Of a stretch of 64,000 nt of DNA, positions 46,373-56,789 are shown in pieces. The position numbers and the translations under genes are program-made. The stretch is from Lates calcarifer (Eukaryota > Chordata > Actinopteri > Centropomidae). The notes below the pieces were generated by a model. It did no database searches. It saw nothing but the letters and a program-made list of their open reading frames with translations, and had not been told where the DNA came from. Within the stretch, counting starts at the first letter, position 1. Every line of letters starts with the position of its first letter. The stretch spans positions 2,305,231 through 2,369,230 of the forward strand of contig NC_066844.1 in assembly GCF_001640805.2 (NCBI RefSeq), given 5' to 3'.

Positions 46373-47178
46373 TCAAATATGCAATGCGCTCAGGCAGACT
46401 GCTACTCACACAGCCTCTCTCTCTCTCTCGCTCTTTCTCACCTTCTTTCCGTCTCATGGATGCTCAGAAGAGCCAGATCATATTAATTCACAACTCTCAC
46501 TATGTCTAAATTGTAACCCTGTCTATCAGTCACACTCTTGCCAACCTTTTGTTCTCTCTCACAAACACATCACAGACACTGGTGAGTACCATACTAATCA
46601 TATTAATTCAAAATTTTCACTCTGACTTTCTGTTTCTCTCACACACACACATACACACACTGATCCAAATCTGACAAGAGCCATGCTAATCACATTAATT
46701 TAGTCAATGGCCCAAATCAATGGTTCCCTCCCTCTGGACTGTTGAATGTATTCAGAGCAGGTACAGATATGAGTGGGAATCTGTTATCATTTATCTTTCT
46801 CTTCCTCCAAAGCTTATTTAGTCACACTATTCATTGTAGAGCAATACAAAAGTGTCTGTTATTACCCAGTGTACTTGAAACTTTTTATGAAAGAAGCAGA
46901 TCTAAAACATCTTTAATATGATGGATTTTAATTTTGTGGGAGAAACTGGGTGGAAGATACCTTTCTTCTTTTTCCCTTCTACATCTGATGCCAAAATTAT
47001 TAAAATTTAGGCTTTTCTCTGACCCTTACTTTTTTCCCCACCACATTAATGGAACATAACTTCCTGCACTGGCACCAAATGATGGCATTTGAGGTAAATC
47101 ATGAAGTGTAGATTCGTCAAATCTGGACTTGATTTCTGGTGATATTGGGCCAAAGTTACAGAAGCAGACCCATTTGCA
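46373..47178. other. No gene seen; short diverged tandem motif
   Basis: The phrase 'atcatattaattca' recurs at 46476-46490 and 46597-46611, and as 'atcacattaattta' near 46689, each beside a CA/CT-rich stretch. This is a loose tandem of about 100-120 bases. Confidence 0.5.
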
Positions 47179-47179
47179 A

Positions 47180-47440
47180 AGTGCAGTAATTTTACTGAGC
47201 AGATTACATGGTTTGCTGTAATCACTGCCTCCATCAGATAGTTTGTGTCATTGTGTAGTGTTCTTAATCTACTGTAAAGTATCTGAATACTTCTTCTACC
47301 ACTGAGAGTCACAAAATAACACAAACAAGCGAATCTCGTCCACACTGCTTGGTAAAATTCCTGTTTTTGTCAGTGGAGTCTGGTAGCAATATATAGTGAT
47401 ATTTCTGGTTAATTAAAAAGTCTATCTCTGTAGGAGATCC
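47180..47440. mobile_element. Fold-back repeat family, copy 1 (decayed)
   Basis: Shares with 53254-53550 the order 'actgcctccatcag', 'gtttgtgtcattgtgt', 'gtatctgaatacttcttcta', 'gagtcacaaaataacac', 'cctgtttttgtcagtgga' and 'tctatctctgtagga'. The inverted arms seen in copy 2 are still recognisable but eroded. The middle carries the 'gaatacttcttctaccactg' end of the hAT-type MITE family. There is no coding capacity. Confidence 0.6.
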
Positions 47441-48099
47441 CCTCTGTCAATCATCAATCAATCATTTACACACAAAAACACAGGGAATTGAGGGAAAGAA
47501 GAGAAAGAAAAAGATTAAAGTTAAAAATTAATAAATCATTTTCTTTTCTTTGAAATTCAACCAAAGTATAGTCACACAAAATACCACAAGTATCATTCTT
47601 GTTCAATATGATCACATTGCATTCTCCTTGCTGTGTAATCAAATCAGATGTTAATCTATTGCTTACATTTTGGCCACTGCAGTATTATCATTAACCCAGC
47701 AGCTGCAGAGTTAATTCACACTCACACATTTTGTCTCAAGTCTGGTCTATACCTCCTCAAGCTGGCTGAACCAGCAGCGGCCTGGGGGATTTGATTGGGA
47801 TGAATGAATAGAGGACAGAAGACCTCTGACCTCAAACACATCTGGTGAGGAGAAGATAACAGTTTCCCTCCATCTGACACTTTGACTTCTCGAACACCTA
47901 GTTTCTTATTCTTATGCTACCTCCCTATATATCTCATCCCTCTTTCTCTCATAAGCTCTCCATCTATAACTGTCCTTGTTTTTCTTTATTCTGTTTCTCT
48001 TGCTCTTTCTTCCATACAGTCTTCATTCCTGTATCATCCTCTCTTAGTGTGTGCTCTTTTTTCCTTTTCTTTTCTTTTTAATCTGCCGCTTTGTCGAGA
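47441..48099. other. No gene seen
   Basis: The right half (47880-48080) is pyrimidine-rich on the plus strand, which yields a long but low-complexity Ser/Leu frame that I do not accept as coding. Confidence 0.35.
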
Positions 48100-48320
48100 T
48101 TTAATCGGTTTCTCAGTTGCTGTGACTTCCATTGCAAACGCCAGGCCAGCTAATTTAAATATGAAGCATTTAAAATGTCAATTACAAGCTAATTAAATTA
48201 ATGGCACAATGTGATTTAGCCATTTCACTCCTCTCGCCCTGAGCGATGGATAAATTGTCTCGGCTCAGGAGAGGAAAAAGGCTAAGTGTTTAATACAGCT
48301 GCCGCTTGACTCGCATAAAC
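48100..48320. promoter_or_regulatory. Conserved-element-like stretch with homeodomain motifs
   Basis: Contains 'cagctaatttaaatatgaag', 'gtcaattacaagctaattaa' and 'attaatggcacaatgtgat', then 'gccatttcactcctctcgcc' and 'gagcgatggataaattgtct'. TAATTA-type cores are packed in about 100 bases, flanked by pyrimidine- and purine-rich tracts. This is the strongest enhancer-like texture in the window. Conservation is untested. Confidence 0.35.
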
Positions 48321-48365
48321 ACACGCACACACAGAAAGAGACCCCACACGACCTATGGGGAAATT

Positions 48366-48960
48366 GGTTTTAGGAGAGAAGAGGAGAGGAGAGAAGAGGA
48401 GAGGAGAGGAGAGAGAAGAGGAGAGGAGTGCAAAGGAGAGGAGAGATCAAACAGAAGGCACAAGAAAGAAGGGAGTAAAAGGTACAAGGAGATTTGTGAA
48501 AGGAAAGAGGATAGAAGGATAAAGGATGATGATGAGAAAAATGGGAGGTAAAAAGAAGAACGGAATCAAAGATGGGGAAAAGAGTATAGGAAGTGAAAGG
48601 TCAGAAACAGCAGAGGAGAGGATCAAGAAAATTATGGAGAAAAATAAAGGAGGGAAGAAAGGGGGTGAGGAGGTGGTAAAAGGAGAGGACGTAGGGAATA
48701 TGTACATAGAGAAGGAAAGAGGTAAGATTAAGTGGTGGAAGGCTTAAATTTGAGAGTAAGAGAGGAGGATGAGAGACACAAAAGGAGGGAGAGAAAGAAG
48801 TAGAGGAGAAGTGAGGAAGAAGAGGATAGCTGGACAGCAGAGAAAAGGAGGAAGAATCAGTCTGAATGAAAGTAAACATCATGCAGGAGCGGGCGAGGAA
48901 GAAAGAAGAAACAGGGGGAAGAACGGCAGGATGGAGGAGCATGGCGTTCCTTACTCAGCT
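48366..48960 (+). repeat. Long purine tract with (GAGGA)-like units
   Basis: Starts with repeated 'gaggagagaagaggagag' units (48373-48430) and continues nearly pyrimidine-poor for almost 600 bases. It is polypurine on the plus strand and could form triplex or H-DNA. Frames on both strands are low complexity. Confidence 0.85.
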
Positions 48961-49244
48961 CGAGTCCTGTGAGCTTGTGGTAAATGGAGTATTGATTCAG
49001 AGGAGATGAGATTTTCTGAGTAAACACATAACCAAACTCTGTGCTCTGCTCTGGGCCCAGTACGCTCACTGGAGACTTTCAGTGAGTGTACAAAACATTA
49101 CTAACGCAGCTCTCATATGGGGCCAGTCCACTTCTGTGCACAATACACGTCTCTATTGTCTCGTGGTTCAAAACATTTTTTTAATCTGCTGCTGTACCAT
49201 CAGCTAGATCCTCCTGTTATGAGTGGAGTGAATTGAAAGGCGAA
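48961..49244. other. No gene seen
   Basis: Ordinary mixed sequence between the purine tract and the Tc1 fragment. Confidence 0.35.
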
Positions 49245-49560
49245 ACCAGGCTTTTGGGGAAGTTTGGAAACAGAGTTATCAACTTAAACTTCACACCCAA
49301 AATTATAGACATTAATCCACTGCTGTTACTCTCTCCACTCTTCTAGAAAGATTTCCTCTGTATTTCGGAACCCAGCTGCAGAGACTTGCTTCCATTCAGC
49401 CACTAGAGTATTAGTGAGGTCAGCCGCTGATGTTGGGTGATAAGGCCAGACTGGCAATTGGTTATTCAGTTCATCCCCAAGGTGTTATACAGGGTGAAGA
49501 TCAGGTCTCCTGTGCAGGTGAGTCAAGTCCTTCCACTCTAAGCTCAGAACAATGAATGCT
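49245..49560 (-). mobile_element. Tc1-like transposase C-terminal fragment, degraded
   Basis: On the minus strand 'gtggaaggacttgactcacc' and 'tgcacaggagacctgatc' correspond to the VEELDWPAQSPDL block that holds part of the DDE catalytic domain. 'cttggggatgaactgaataa' matches HLWDELNR, and 'ggctgacctcactaatactc', 'tagtggctgaatggaagcaa' match ADLTNALVAEWKQ. Stops and frameshifts are present (the DL block reads T-stop). The 3' UTR-like remainder runs to about 49245. The 5' three-quarters and the inverted terminal repeats are missing or unrecognisable. Confidence 0.75.
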
Positions 49561-50400
49561 ATGATTTCAGCCCGATTGTGATACAATGTTGTGGTTGACA
49601 AAACAGAGCATATAGCATAAAGAATTTATTTGTATTTTCCTCTCTACAACATGTTCATTCACACTCACCAGGAAAACAGTGTTTTACAATTTCCTAATCC
49701 TCTAGCATGACTTCATGCAAGGACATGAACAATGATGACGCGGCAAATATTGAGGGCAGTAAGACTGTCTAATCTGACATGGTGACGTCATGAAAGATAA
49801 AGAGCATATGGCTCTTAGTGCAAAGCATGTAAAATAGCCCCAGACCAAAAGTACAAAAAAGTAAGCTGAAGTGGATGTTAAATCTTCACTCATTGTCATC
49901 TGTCATCACATGGATTACAACTTGAAAAGCATACTGCTTTCAGGGATAGATTACTCTAGGTGTAATAGACCTTGTTTTTCTGACCAAGCCAACAATTGCT
50001 CTGTCAGAGTTTCTCTTCCGTTCCAATTAAACAACAGCTGTTTGTTGATGAAGTTCTCTCTTTTTTTTCCAAACAACACAGCTTTACATCATGTTGAGTT
50101 TGTTACCCAACATGTAATTAACTTGCGTAGAGATTTCCATCTAATGAACTACATAAACTTTCTATCCAGCTGCTTAATGTTGCTGAGGCCAAGCACAACA
50201 GCGATCAATACACACAGATCATAAAGTGAAAACAGTGGTTAGTAATCAAAATGAGGTATGGCCTTGGGCGGTGGGCTAATTATGTGCAGTTGCAGAGGGG
50301 GGTAAGAGGGCAGCTTAATTGATGTTTCTACATAAATGTTTTTTCCTAGAAATCAATACATGACTGTAGGAATGCTTACATACAATAACACGATGAGGCT
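49561..50400. other. No gene seen
   Basis: AT-leaning sequence. The open frame at 49871-50224 (plus) has no start, splice or codon evidence that convinces me. Confidence 0.35.
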
Positions 50401-50404
50401 TTAC

Positions 50405-50770
50405 ATGTTACACACACACACACACACACTTACACACACCCTTGTACATCTATCTTTGTGGGTTCTGGTCATTGCCATAACCCTAACCTAAACCTAATTC
50501 TAACCCTAAAACTAAAACCAAGTCTTAACCTTCAAACAGCCATTTAAACTTGTGAGGTCCAGCATTTTGGTCCCGCAAAGTTGGGAGATGCAACGAATAA
50601 ACCAAGTCCCATCATACACACAGTCATATCTTGTGAGGACCTTTATCCTTTTTTGACATTTCGCTCTATCCTAACTCCAAGTCTTACCCTTTCTTTAACC
50701 TAAAAGAAAAAAGTCCCAACCCTCAAACAGCGTGGAGAAGAAGTGAGGACTGGACAAAGTGTTTTTACTT
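50405..50770. repeat. Fish interspersed repeat with CCCTAACC words and 'ttgtgaggacc' core
   Basis: A CA run is followed by 'tgccataaccctaacctaaa', 'cttgtgaggtccagcatttt' and 'ggtcccgcaaagttggg', then a second module with 'atcttgtgaggacctttatc', 'ctatcctaactccaagtctt' and 'gaagtgaggactgg'. This two-module arrangement, with 'tgtgaggac' between CCTAACC-rich strings, is a common dispersed fish repeat. It is not a telomere. Confidence 0.6.
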
Positions 50771-51636
50771 TCTATAAATCTCCTCTCTCTAAAGCTCAAC
50801 TGACAGATTATAAGGCACACACATCATCAAATAAACAGACTTTCTAACCAGAAAAAAATCCTGCTGAAGTTCAATTAATCATCGCCTGTTTTCTTGTGGA
50901 ATGTTTTCAAACTACTCGAACCTTTTCATGTTTCATTAAGAGCACTGAAGCACAATGAACACTGTACAGACTGTTCTTAGCAACTGAACCAGTAAAAAGA
51001 CTTAACAAGCCACCAAATAATAAAAAGTCTAAATTAAATATAAAACCAAAACAGTTGCATATAAACTGTGTCTGTCAGGTCCAAAATCTGGTTCGGTTTC
51101 CAAACAAAAACTAAAAAATCAAGACAAAGGAACATTCTAAATAAATCTTTTCCTTTCCTCTCTCATTTCTTTAGTTTCTATTTTAAATGTTTGGTTTTTT
51201 TAAGTTAAGCTTGGTTCTAGTATTAGCTCAAGCTACATTACAGTAACTCACTCATAATACACTTAGACCCTTGATTCAACACATTTTGGCATTCCAGGGG
51301 CCTTCCTTCATCAGGATATTTTTCAGACCGGATCCACACAATAAGTGAACCTTTATAATACCCTTAATAAAACCTGATAAGAGTGTAGCAAGTACTAGAG
51401 TGCAGGCTGCAGCTTCATAAGGCCATAATATGTCGTAACTGTGCATCTGTTAGCTTGTTTTGGAGTTCATCTGCACCCTACTGGCCAAATGTGTGCAGCC
51501 TTTAACTGATCATGAGAGCAGCACTTTCTCTGGGGGGTGTGTGTTTGTCAGTGCTGAAGCCGAGCAGTGAAGGAGGCCACATCAAGAGTCACGCAACGAC
51601 CTGGATGTTTCAAACAACACAGTGATATAAAAAAAG
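50771..51636. other. No gene seen
   Basis: AT-rich sequence without recognised features. Confidence 0.4.
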
Positions 51637-51650
51637 GGGGGGGGGGGGGA
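51631..51650 (+). repeat. A-run followed by a poly-G run
   Basis: 'ataaaaaaa' then 13 G's then 'actc'. Assembly length here is unreliable. Confidence 0.8.
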
Positions 51651-52038
51651 CTCAGTTAAGACTACAGGTTACAGTTTATAGGATTCAGACAGGATTTTCA
51701 ACGGTTTTTCATCATACTACTTTGACTAATTTGATTAACACCATCATCTTATCATTATCCCTCATCTTGTTCTTGTAAGGACAACATGTAAGAAACAAAG
51801 TATTATGAGTCATTAATCAAATTACAACTATATTACAAATTGCAGCAAGAGGTACATTATGAGTAAGAGGTACTTTCTGTACTCTGTCTCTCCAAGGGAA
51901 TAACATTTGACTGCTGACAACTGGATGAATATCTGCACAGAACTAAGTGGAAAACTTAATTTAAATCTTGGCACAGAGCAGCAGAAAGCTGCTCCATGCA
52001 CCTTAACATGGTGTGTGTCTTAATGTAAAAAGAGATTA

Positions 52039-52041
<3 letters not shown>

Positions 52042-52088
<47 letters not shown>
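52042..52088. repeat. (TG)n microsatellite
   Basis: About 23 TG units. A facing CA run lies at 52207-52243, so single strands could pair with each other across about 110 bases. Confidence 0.97.
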
Positions 52089-52097
<9 letters not shown>

Positions 52098-52206
52098 AGA
52101 GAGAAATAACAAAAGAGGCCAAGAGGTAAAACAAAAAGAAGAAAGGTACTCAAAGGTGACAAACATACATTTGCTGTTACACCTACTGTCTCTTTACGCT
52201 GCACAC

Positions 52207-52243
52207 ATACACACACACACATACACACACACACACACACACA
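52207..52243. repeat. (CA)n microsatellite
   Basis: CA units with 'ata' interruptions. Complementary to 52042-52088. Confidence 0.95.
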
Positions 52244-52401
52244 CTTAACAGGCACAAAACTGAACAGACATTCTCATAAACACACGTGTAGTGTAGTATG
52301 TATTTATAGACAAATGAGCTCATCTAAATGAACACACATATACAGGCATATACACCTGGAGGCTTCACACAGAAATACGCTCTCACATAGACACATAAAC
52401 T

Positions 52402-52402
52402 A

Positions 52403-52433
<31 letters not shown>

Positions 52434-52437
52434 CACA
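52402..52437. repeat. (CA)n microsatellite
   Basis: About 17 CA units with one 'cc' interruption. Confidence 0.95.
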
Positions 52438-52439
52438 AG

Positions 52440-52740
52440 CTGAAGACAATTGTGCGTGACATGCTAACAGATATCTTTCCAAGGCGAAGGCGAGACAGTA
52501 ATTACCACCATCTTCAATCGGCCTGTTAGCATTCAGCTCCTGCCGTTCCCTTATCGCACTGAAACACTGTGATTCACCACAACAGCAGCAGCAGCAGAAG
52601 CAGCAGCAAGCATGTACTAAAGGCCCAATCAGTGGCATGCACTCAAACAAAAATGGAGCTCCAACACTGAAATCCTGCAACATCACATTAGAGACATGTT
52701 TCCATTTTAAATTAGTTAGACTGAGCATTTGGCTCCAGTT
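52440..52740. promoter_or_regulatory. Conserved-element-like stretch containing a short (CAG)n
   Basis: Complex sequence: 'gacatgctaacagatatctt', 'gacagtaattaccaccatct', 'ggcctgttagcattcagctc', then 'acaacagcagcagcagcaga' and 'agcagcagcaagc' (52578-52610), and 'ggcccaatcagtggcatgca'. The minus-strand frame is Cys-rich only because of the CAG run. An enhancer reading is inference. Confidence 0.25.
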
Positions 52741-52744
52741 TGCA

Positions 52745-53253
52745 GGACTAATTTTGACAAATAAGTGGCTGGTATCTTTTTTTTAAAACAGTTATTGCTC
52801 TAAATATTGGTCCTTTTCTGTTTCCCTTGTTTATACAATTTATCTCTCTTAGAGCTGCTGTTGTTTGATTTTCTCTTCACCCCAGGACATTCATCTGAGG
52901 TTCCGTCATCCATCTGCTGTTTCCTTTCACCCAATACCATCAAGACTCCTTGGGGCCTTCTGTTCTTACTTTTGTATTCATGTTCATTTTGGTGTTTGAG
53001 GTTATTGCCATTAGTCGATAAGAGCTAAATCAGCATGTATCTCTTTTTTTTAAAGTCATGATTAAAGTCGTGATTGATTTGAGTGATGCATGAATACATG
53101 TGATGATTTTAGTTTCCCCTTTAAACACAAATCCAAATATTCATGTTTAAATTGAGGTATCATGGATTCACATTTAAGGGATAACTTATAATCCTTATTT
53201 TCCCATGTTCTTAATTGTAAATAATTGATAGCATCAAAAATCTTTGGAATCGG
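52745..53253. other. No gene seen
   Basis: AT-rich, partly pyrimidine-rich sequence without credible exon or repeat. Confidence 0.35.
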
Positions 53254-53550
53254 TGCAGTATTTTGGAATCAGCAGTACCGCTGCCTCGATCAGTTAGCTT
53301 GTTTGTGTTATTGTGTGGTACTTTTACTTATGTAAAAGCTCTGAATATATCTTCCACCAATGAAAGTCACACAATAATACAAACAAACTAACCGATCGAG
53401 GCAGCAGTGTTCCACAAAATCCTGTGTTCTGCAAGGGAAAATAATGTTTTTGTCAATGGAGTCTGGCAGAAATGTATAGCAGTGTTTCTGGTTAAACAAA
53501 AAGGATCTTGCTCTTTAATAATAAGATCTATCTCTGTAGGAATCTATAAT
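53254..53550. mobile_element. Fold-back repeat family, copy 2, with intact hairpin arms
   Basis: Arms 53280-53317 (gctgcctcgatcagttagct...) and 53368-53405 (...aaccgatcgaggcagc) are inverted repeats of 38 bases with three mismatches, around a 50-base loop. The loop holds 'cttttacttatgtaaaag' and 'gaatatatcttccaccaatg', the end of the hAT-type MITE family. Downstream 'gtttttgtcaatggagtctg' and 'gatctatctctgtaggaatc' are shared with 47180-47440. This suggests a non-autonomous fold-back element or a composite of two repeats. Confidence 0.65.
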
Positions 53551-53733
53551 GATGACAGATACTTGCACCATTTGGTTACACTGCAGCAGCTGTTTAGTGG
53601 TTCCAGGTCGACCATTCTTGCTTAGAAGTGGACCGCTTGGAAAGACTTTTGTCCCTATCAATCATTTATATTAAAAAAATCCAGGTTTATAAATACTGGA
53701 GCTATCCAAGGGTGGGCTATGATTTTCTACACA
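53551..53733. other. Spacer downstream of the coiled-coil ORF; no poly(A) tract seen
   Basis: Lies 3' of the minus-strand ORF that follows. I see no A-tail (T-run on the plus strand) beyond 'tttttttaatat' on the minus strand, so a retrocopy origin is not demonstrated. Confidence 0.4.
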
Positions 53734-54426
53734 TCACAGTGTGCCCTTTAGCTCTTCACAGAGCTCAAGGTTGCCTGAGAGCTGCAGACTGAGCTGAGTT
53801 TTCAGCTCTTCTAGCTCTTTCCACAAAATCATTTCCTGCTCAGCAGAGTTTTTCTTCACAAGTCTGATCTCCTCTTCTATCTCTTGACGGAGGGCTTCCT
53901 GCTCATCCCTCAAAGTTTGCACCAAGAGCTTACCCTGTGTCACTGTGTCTTTGTGAGACATGATTTGCTTCTCAAGCTCACTCTGAAGATTGTTAACCTG
54001 CTGCCTTTGAGTCGCTTTGAGTCTTTCTAGTTTAACTTGGAGGACCTTGTTTTTCTCCTTCTCCACCTGTAGCTCCTTGTAATCTTTCTGGAGGTCTCTC
54101 TTTTTCTTCTTCTTGGTGTTATTCCTTACTTGAATGGCAATCTCTGTGGTGTTGAGGGTTTCTGCAACACTATAATTTTGCAGCTTCTCTAGTTTTTTTT
54201 TTGTTCCTGTTGATGTACATTTCTTTCAGGCATTTCTGGTTAGCCGACTGTTGTTTGGTTTAATCTCTTGGCTAACTTGGATTCTCCAGTTGTATTCTCT
54301 ACTACAGTTGGCTGTCTCCCTGCCCAACAGGTCTTTAAGGTGCCAGATTTGTTGATGAAGTGCATCGGCTCTCCATCCAGTGGCCCTGAACTCACCTTGT
54401 CTAGCAGTCCTCCTGTTTTGTGGCAT
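53734..54426 (-). pseudogene. Intronless coiled-coil ORF with an internal break
   Basis: The minus strand has an ATG at 54424-54426 (an in-frame TAG lies 15 nt upstream), 66 codons, one TGA at 54226-54228, then the same frame open to a stop at 53734. The total is 230 residue positions. The first part (MPQNRRTARQGEF..., ...REYNWRIQVSQEIK) and the long second part (LEKLQNYSVAETLN, KKKKKRDLQKDYKELQ, KVLQVKLERLKATQRQQ, EQEALRQEIEEEIRLVKK, ILWKELEELKTQLSLQL) are rich in E, K, L and Q with heptad-like spacing, so a coiled coil is expected. Between 54229 and the A10 run at 54193-54202 the neighbouring frame (LKEMYINRNKKK) looks more natural. This implies two compensating one-base indels, both in homopolymers. 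It may be a retro-pseudogene or a real intronless gene with sequence errors. I cannot name the family. Confidence 0.6.
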
Positions 54427-54449
54427 GGAGGTAGAACTCTACATTTTTA

Positions 54450-56000
54450 AGTGACAGAATCAGGTTTAAAGTTGTTTAAATTTGCAGTGTTTGTTTGTTT
54501 CAGTGGTCTGTCAGTGTTGTCCATAGAGGTGTTCTCTTCCTCACAGTGGTGTGTCACTTGCTGAAAGGTTTGAAATGACTACACTTTCTGAAGACCTGCA
54601 GCCTAATGTACAACAGGGATCCAATGATATTGACAGGGCGAAGTGCAACAGATTCACACAGCAGCAGTGTTTTTTTATTAGTGATCAGATGAGAACCACA
54701 AAATGCAAATTTTCCATTTAAAAGTTCAAATCCTTTCTTAAATCTTTACAAAAGTCTGGATCAAAAAGCATGGATTCGCCTAATACAATTATGTACCTTG
54801 TTAAATCCTCGATTCAGCATTAACCATCACTTGTAGATACTCATTTTGTTACCAGCAGAAGGGTTTGACCATAGTAGGTTGTTATGTTTCCTTGTGTGAA
54901 TATTATAGAAGCCACATTAGGGTCATGTGATGCATTCAGCTGTGTACTGGGAGAGCATGCACAGATGTTTACACTACTATGTTTCTAAAAAAGTTACATA
55001 ATTAATTTCAAGGAGAGCAGGGTTACCAGAGGTTTTGAATTGTGACTTTTGTCCTTTATCCAAACAAGGTGGAATTCCAAAATGCCATTTCTCCTTGGTC
55101 AATTAAGGACAAAAACTCCATTTATTTTAGTTATACCATTCTTGTATTGCATAAAATGACCAAAAATATAATTTATATTGCACTACTAATTTTGCAAAGA
55201 TTGAAAATATAGTCACAGCTTGGTGGAAGGTTTTTCAAAAAAGTTTACAATTGTAAGATGCCTCCCTGTAACATGATACAGATGATTTCATTTCAAATTT
55301 TTTAAAACTCATATAATTGAAGCAAATTAAATTGAATAAATATACATACAGCAGTAAAACATAGCAAACCAGACAGAACATTTGCACACATACACACACA
55401 CACAGTCTTTTCTGTGCTAATTTCTGACCTTTTGTTTGCCAATACAAAGCCCTGGCTGCTTCATTATATAAATAAATGGTGATAATGATCAGTAATTGTT
55501 GTTTTTCTGCACCCAAGAGCCTAATGCTAATCAGCCAGGCACAGGCTAATGAGGTTAAGACAGTCCCACCAGTAAACAGTATGTTGATTTAAGGAGAACA
55601 CACACCCCAAACCACAGCAGAGTCATTCAAGTTCAGTCCCAGTGTTTATTTCTCGCATGTTTAAAAGTTCAAAAGGTCACTCGTGGAAACAAATTGGCAT
55701 ATGAGTGATTAAATTTATCTCAAACTTATTGTTTGTTGACATATTCTACTTTCTCTCATAGTGCCTCCATCCATTTGCACTGACTTGACAATACAATTCC
55801 CTTTACTTTGCACTAAAGCACAGTATTTTACTGAACCTCAAGCTATGGCACATCTTGACTTACAATTATGAACATCTAGATTTCCCACAGAGAAATATAT
55901 TAAAAGACTAATTCAACATCTTATTTTTGCTGAAGCTCAGTGTTTAAAGTTGTCACCATGCTATAGTGATACAGACGTGTACTGAAGGTCTGGTCAGCAT
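54450..56000. other. No gene seen
   Basis: AT-rich. A short patch at 55510-55560 ('cctaatgctaatcagccagg', 'caggctaatgaggttaag') is homeodomain-motif rich. No exon supported. Confidence 0.35.
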
Positions 56001-56001
56001 A

Positions 56002-56030
56002 CTATCACCTGTTGTAGTTACAGGTGATAG
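56002..56030. promoter_or_regulatory. Perfect 11-bp hairpin with E-box in each arm
   Basis: Arms ctatcacctgt and acaggtgatag are exact reverse complements around a 7-base loop. Each arm holds CACCTG/CAGGTG, the E-box bound by Zeb/Snail and some bHLH factors. The structure could be a protein-binding dyad or an RNA hairpin; nothing else supports either. Confidence 0.4.
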
Positions 56031-56490
56031 GCTTGAAAATTTTAAAAAGAGGAAGTGAAGGAAATAACAGTCACAGCGTCATGTTAACTCACTATTTATG
56101 TGGACTTACAGTAAGTGCTGGTTTTATATCGTTATTGTTGACTGCAATTCTAATTCTAAATAAATTCATGCTCACTTTACTAACCTGTTCTTTCTACTTA
56201 ATTGCCATCATTGCCAAAACTCACCTGTCCCATAAAACTAACATCAATTTACACTGCAAATTTTATATCAGTGTTACAAGTTTCCTGAATGACTCTCCTC
56301 TTAAGCAGCACTGACATTTACTTAACTTTAAACCAGATTTATCCCTTTAAGTGTCAAGTTCAACTGCCAGTGCTCAAATTGTTTCCACCACTAAACATCC
56401 AAAAGTCACAGCGAAGGCTAATACCTGTGTTCTCCTGTGTTGTGTTTTTGTGTGTATGTGCTCAAGCACATGAATCTGTATATGTGTTAA
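56031..56490. other. No gene seen
   Basis: AT-rich sequence. The small hydrophobic plus frame at 56024-56314 (ILILNKFMLTLLTC...) has no start or splice support. Confidence 0.35.
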
Positions 56491-56492
56491 AA

Positions 56493-56517
56493 TGTGTGTG
56501 TGTGTGTGTGTGTGTGT
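56493..56517. repeat. (TG)n microsatellite
   Basis: About 12 TG units. Confidence 0.95.
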
Positions 56518-56597
56518 TTTACAGTGATTTATTTCCTGTTTAATCAGGTTTGGCAGAGGAGACTGAGCTCAAGCTCAGCGTCAAGGTGTATTTATGG

Positions 56598-56601
<4 letters not shown>

Positions 56602-56640
<39 letters not shown>
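56602..56640. repeat. (TG)n microsatellite
   Basis: About 19 TG units. A (CA)18 run follows at 56753-56788, again a facing TG/CA pair. Confidence 0.97.
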
Positions 56641-56641
<1 letters not shown>

Positions 56642-56751
56642 TCAGAGAGAGTATTTATAGCTCTGGTCCAATCTGTGTTCCATCCAGCTGCAGTGAGGAG
56701 ATAGTGGTTTTCAAACACAACACAGAGCGCCCATACCAATATATTTCACAA

Positions 56752-56752
<1 letters not shown>

Positions 56753-56788
<36 letters not shown>
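56753..56788. repeat. (CA)n microsatellite
   Basis: About 18 CA units, complementary to the preceding TG run. Confidence 0.97.

Positions 56789-56789
<1 letters not shown>

Noticed and set aside
47882..48196. 104-residue hydrophobic plus-strand frame
   Set aside because: Pyrimidine-rich low-complexity sequence; its right end overlaps the homeodomain-motif island.
48306..48972. Several Arg/Lys/Glu-rich and Ser/Leu-rich frames
   Set aside because: They arise from the polypurine tract and appear on both strands with no splice, start or codon-bias support.
52324..52728. 134-residue Cys-rich minus-strand frame
   Set aside because: The Cys stretches come from CAG and CA repeats; the rest looks like non-coding conserved sequence.
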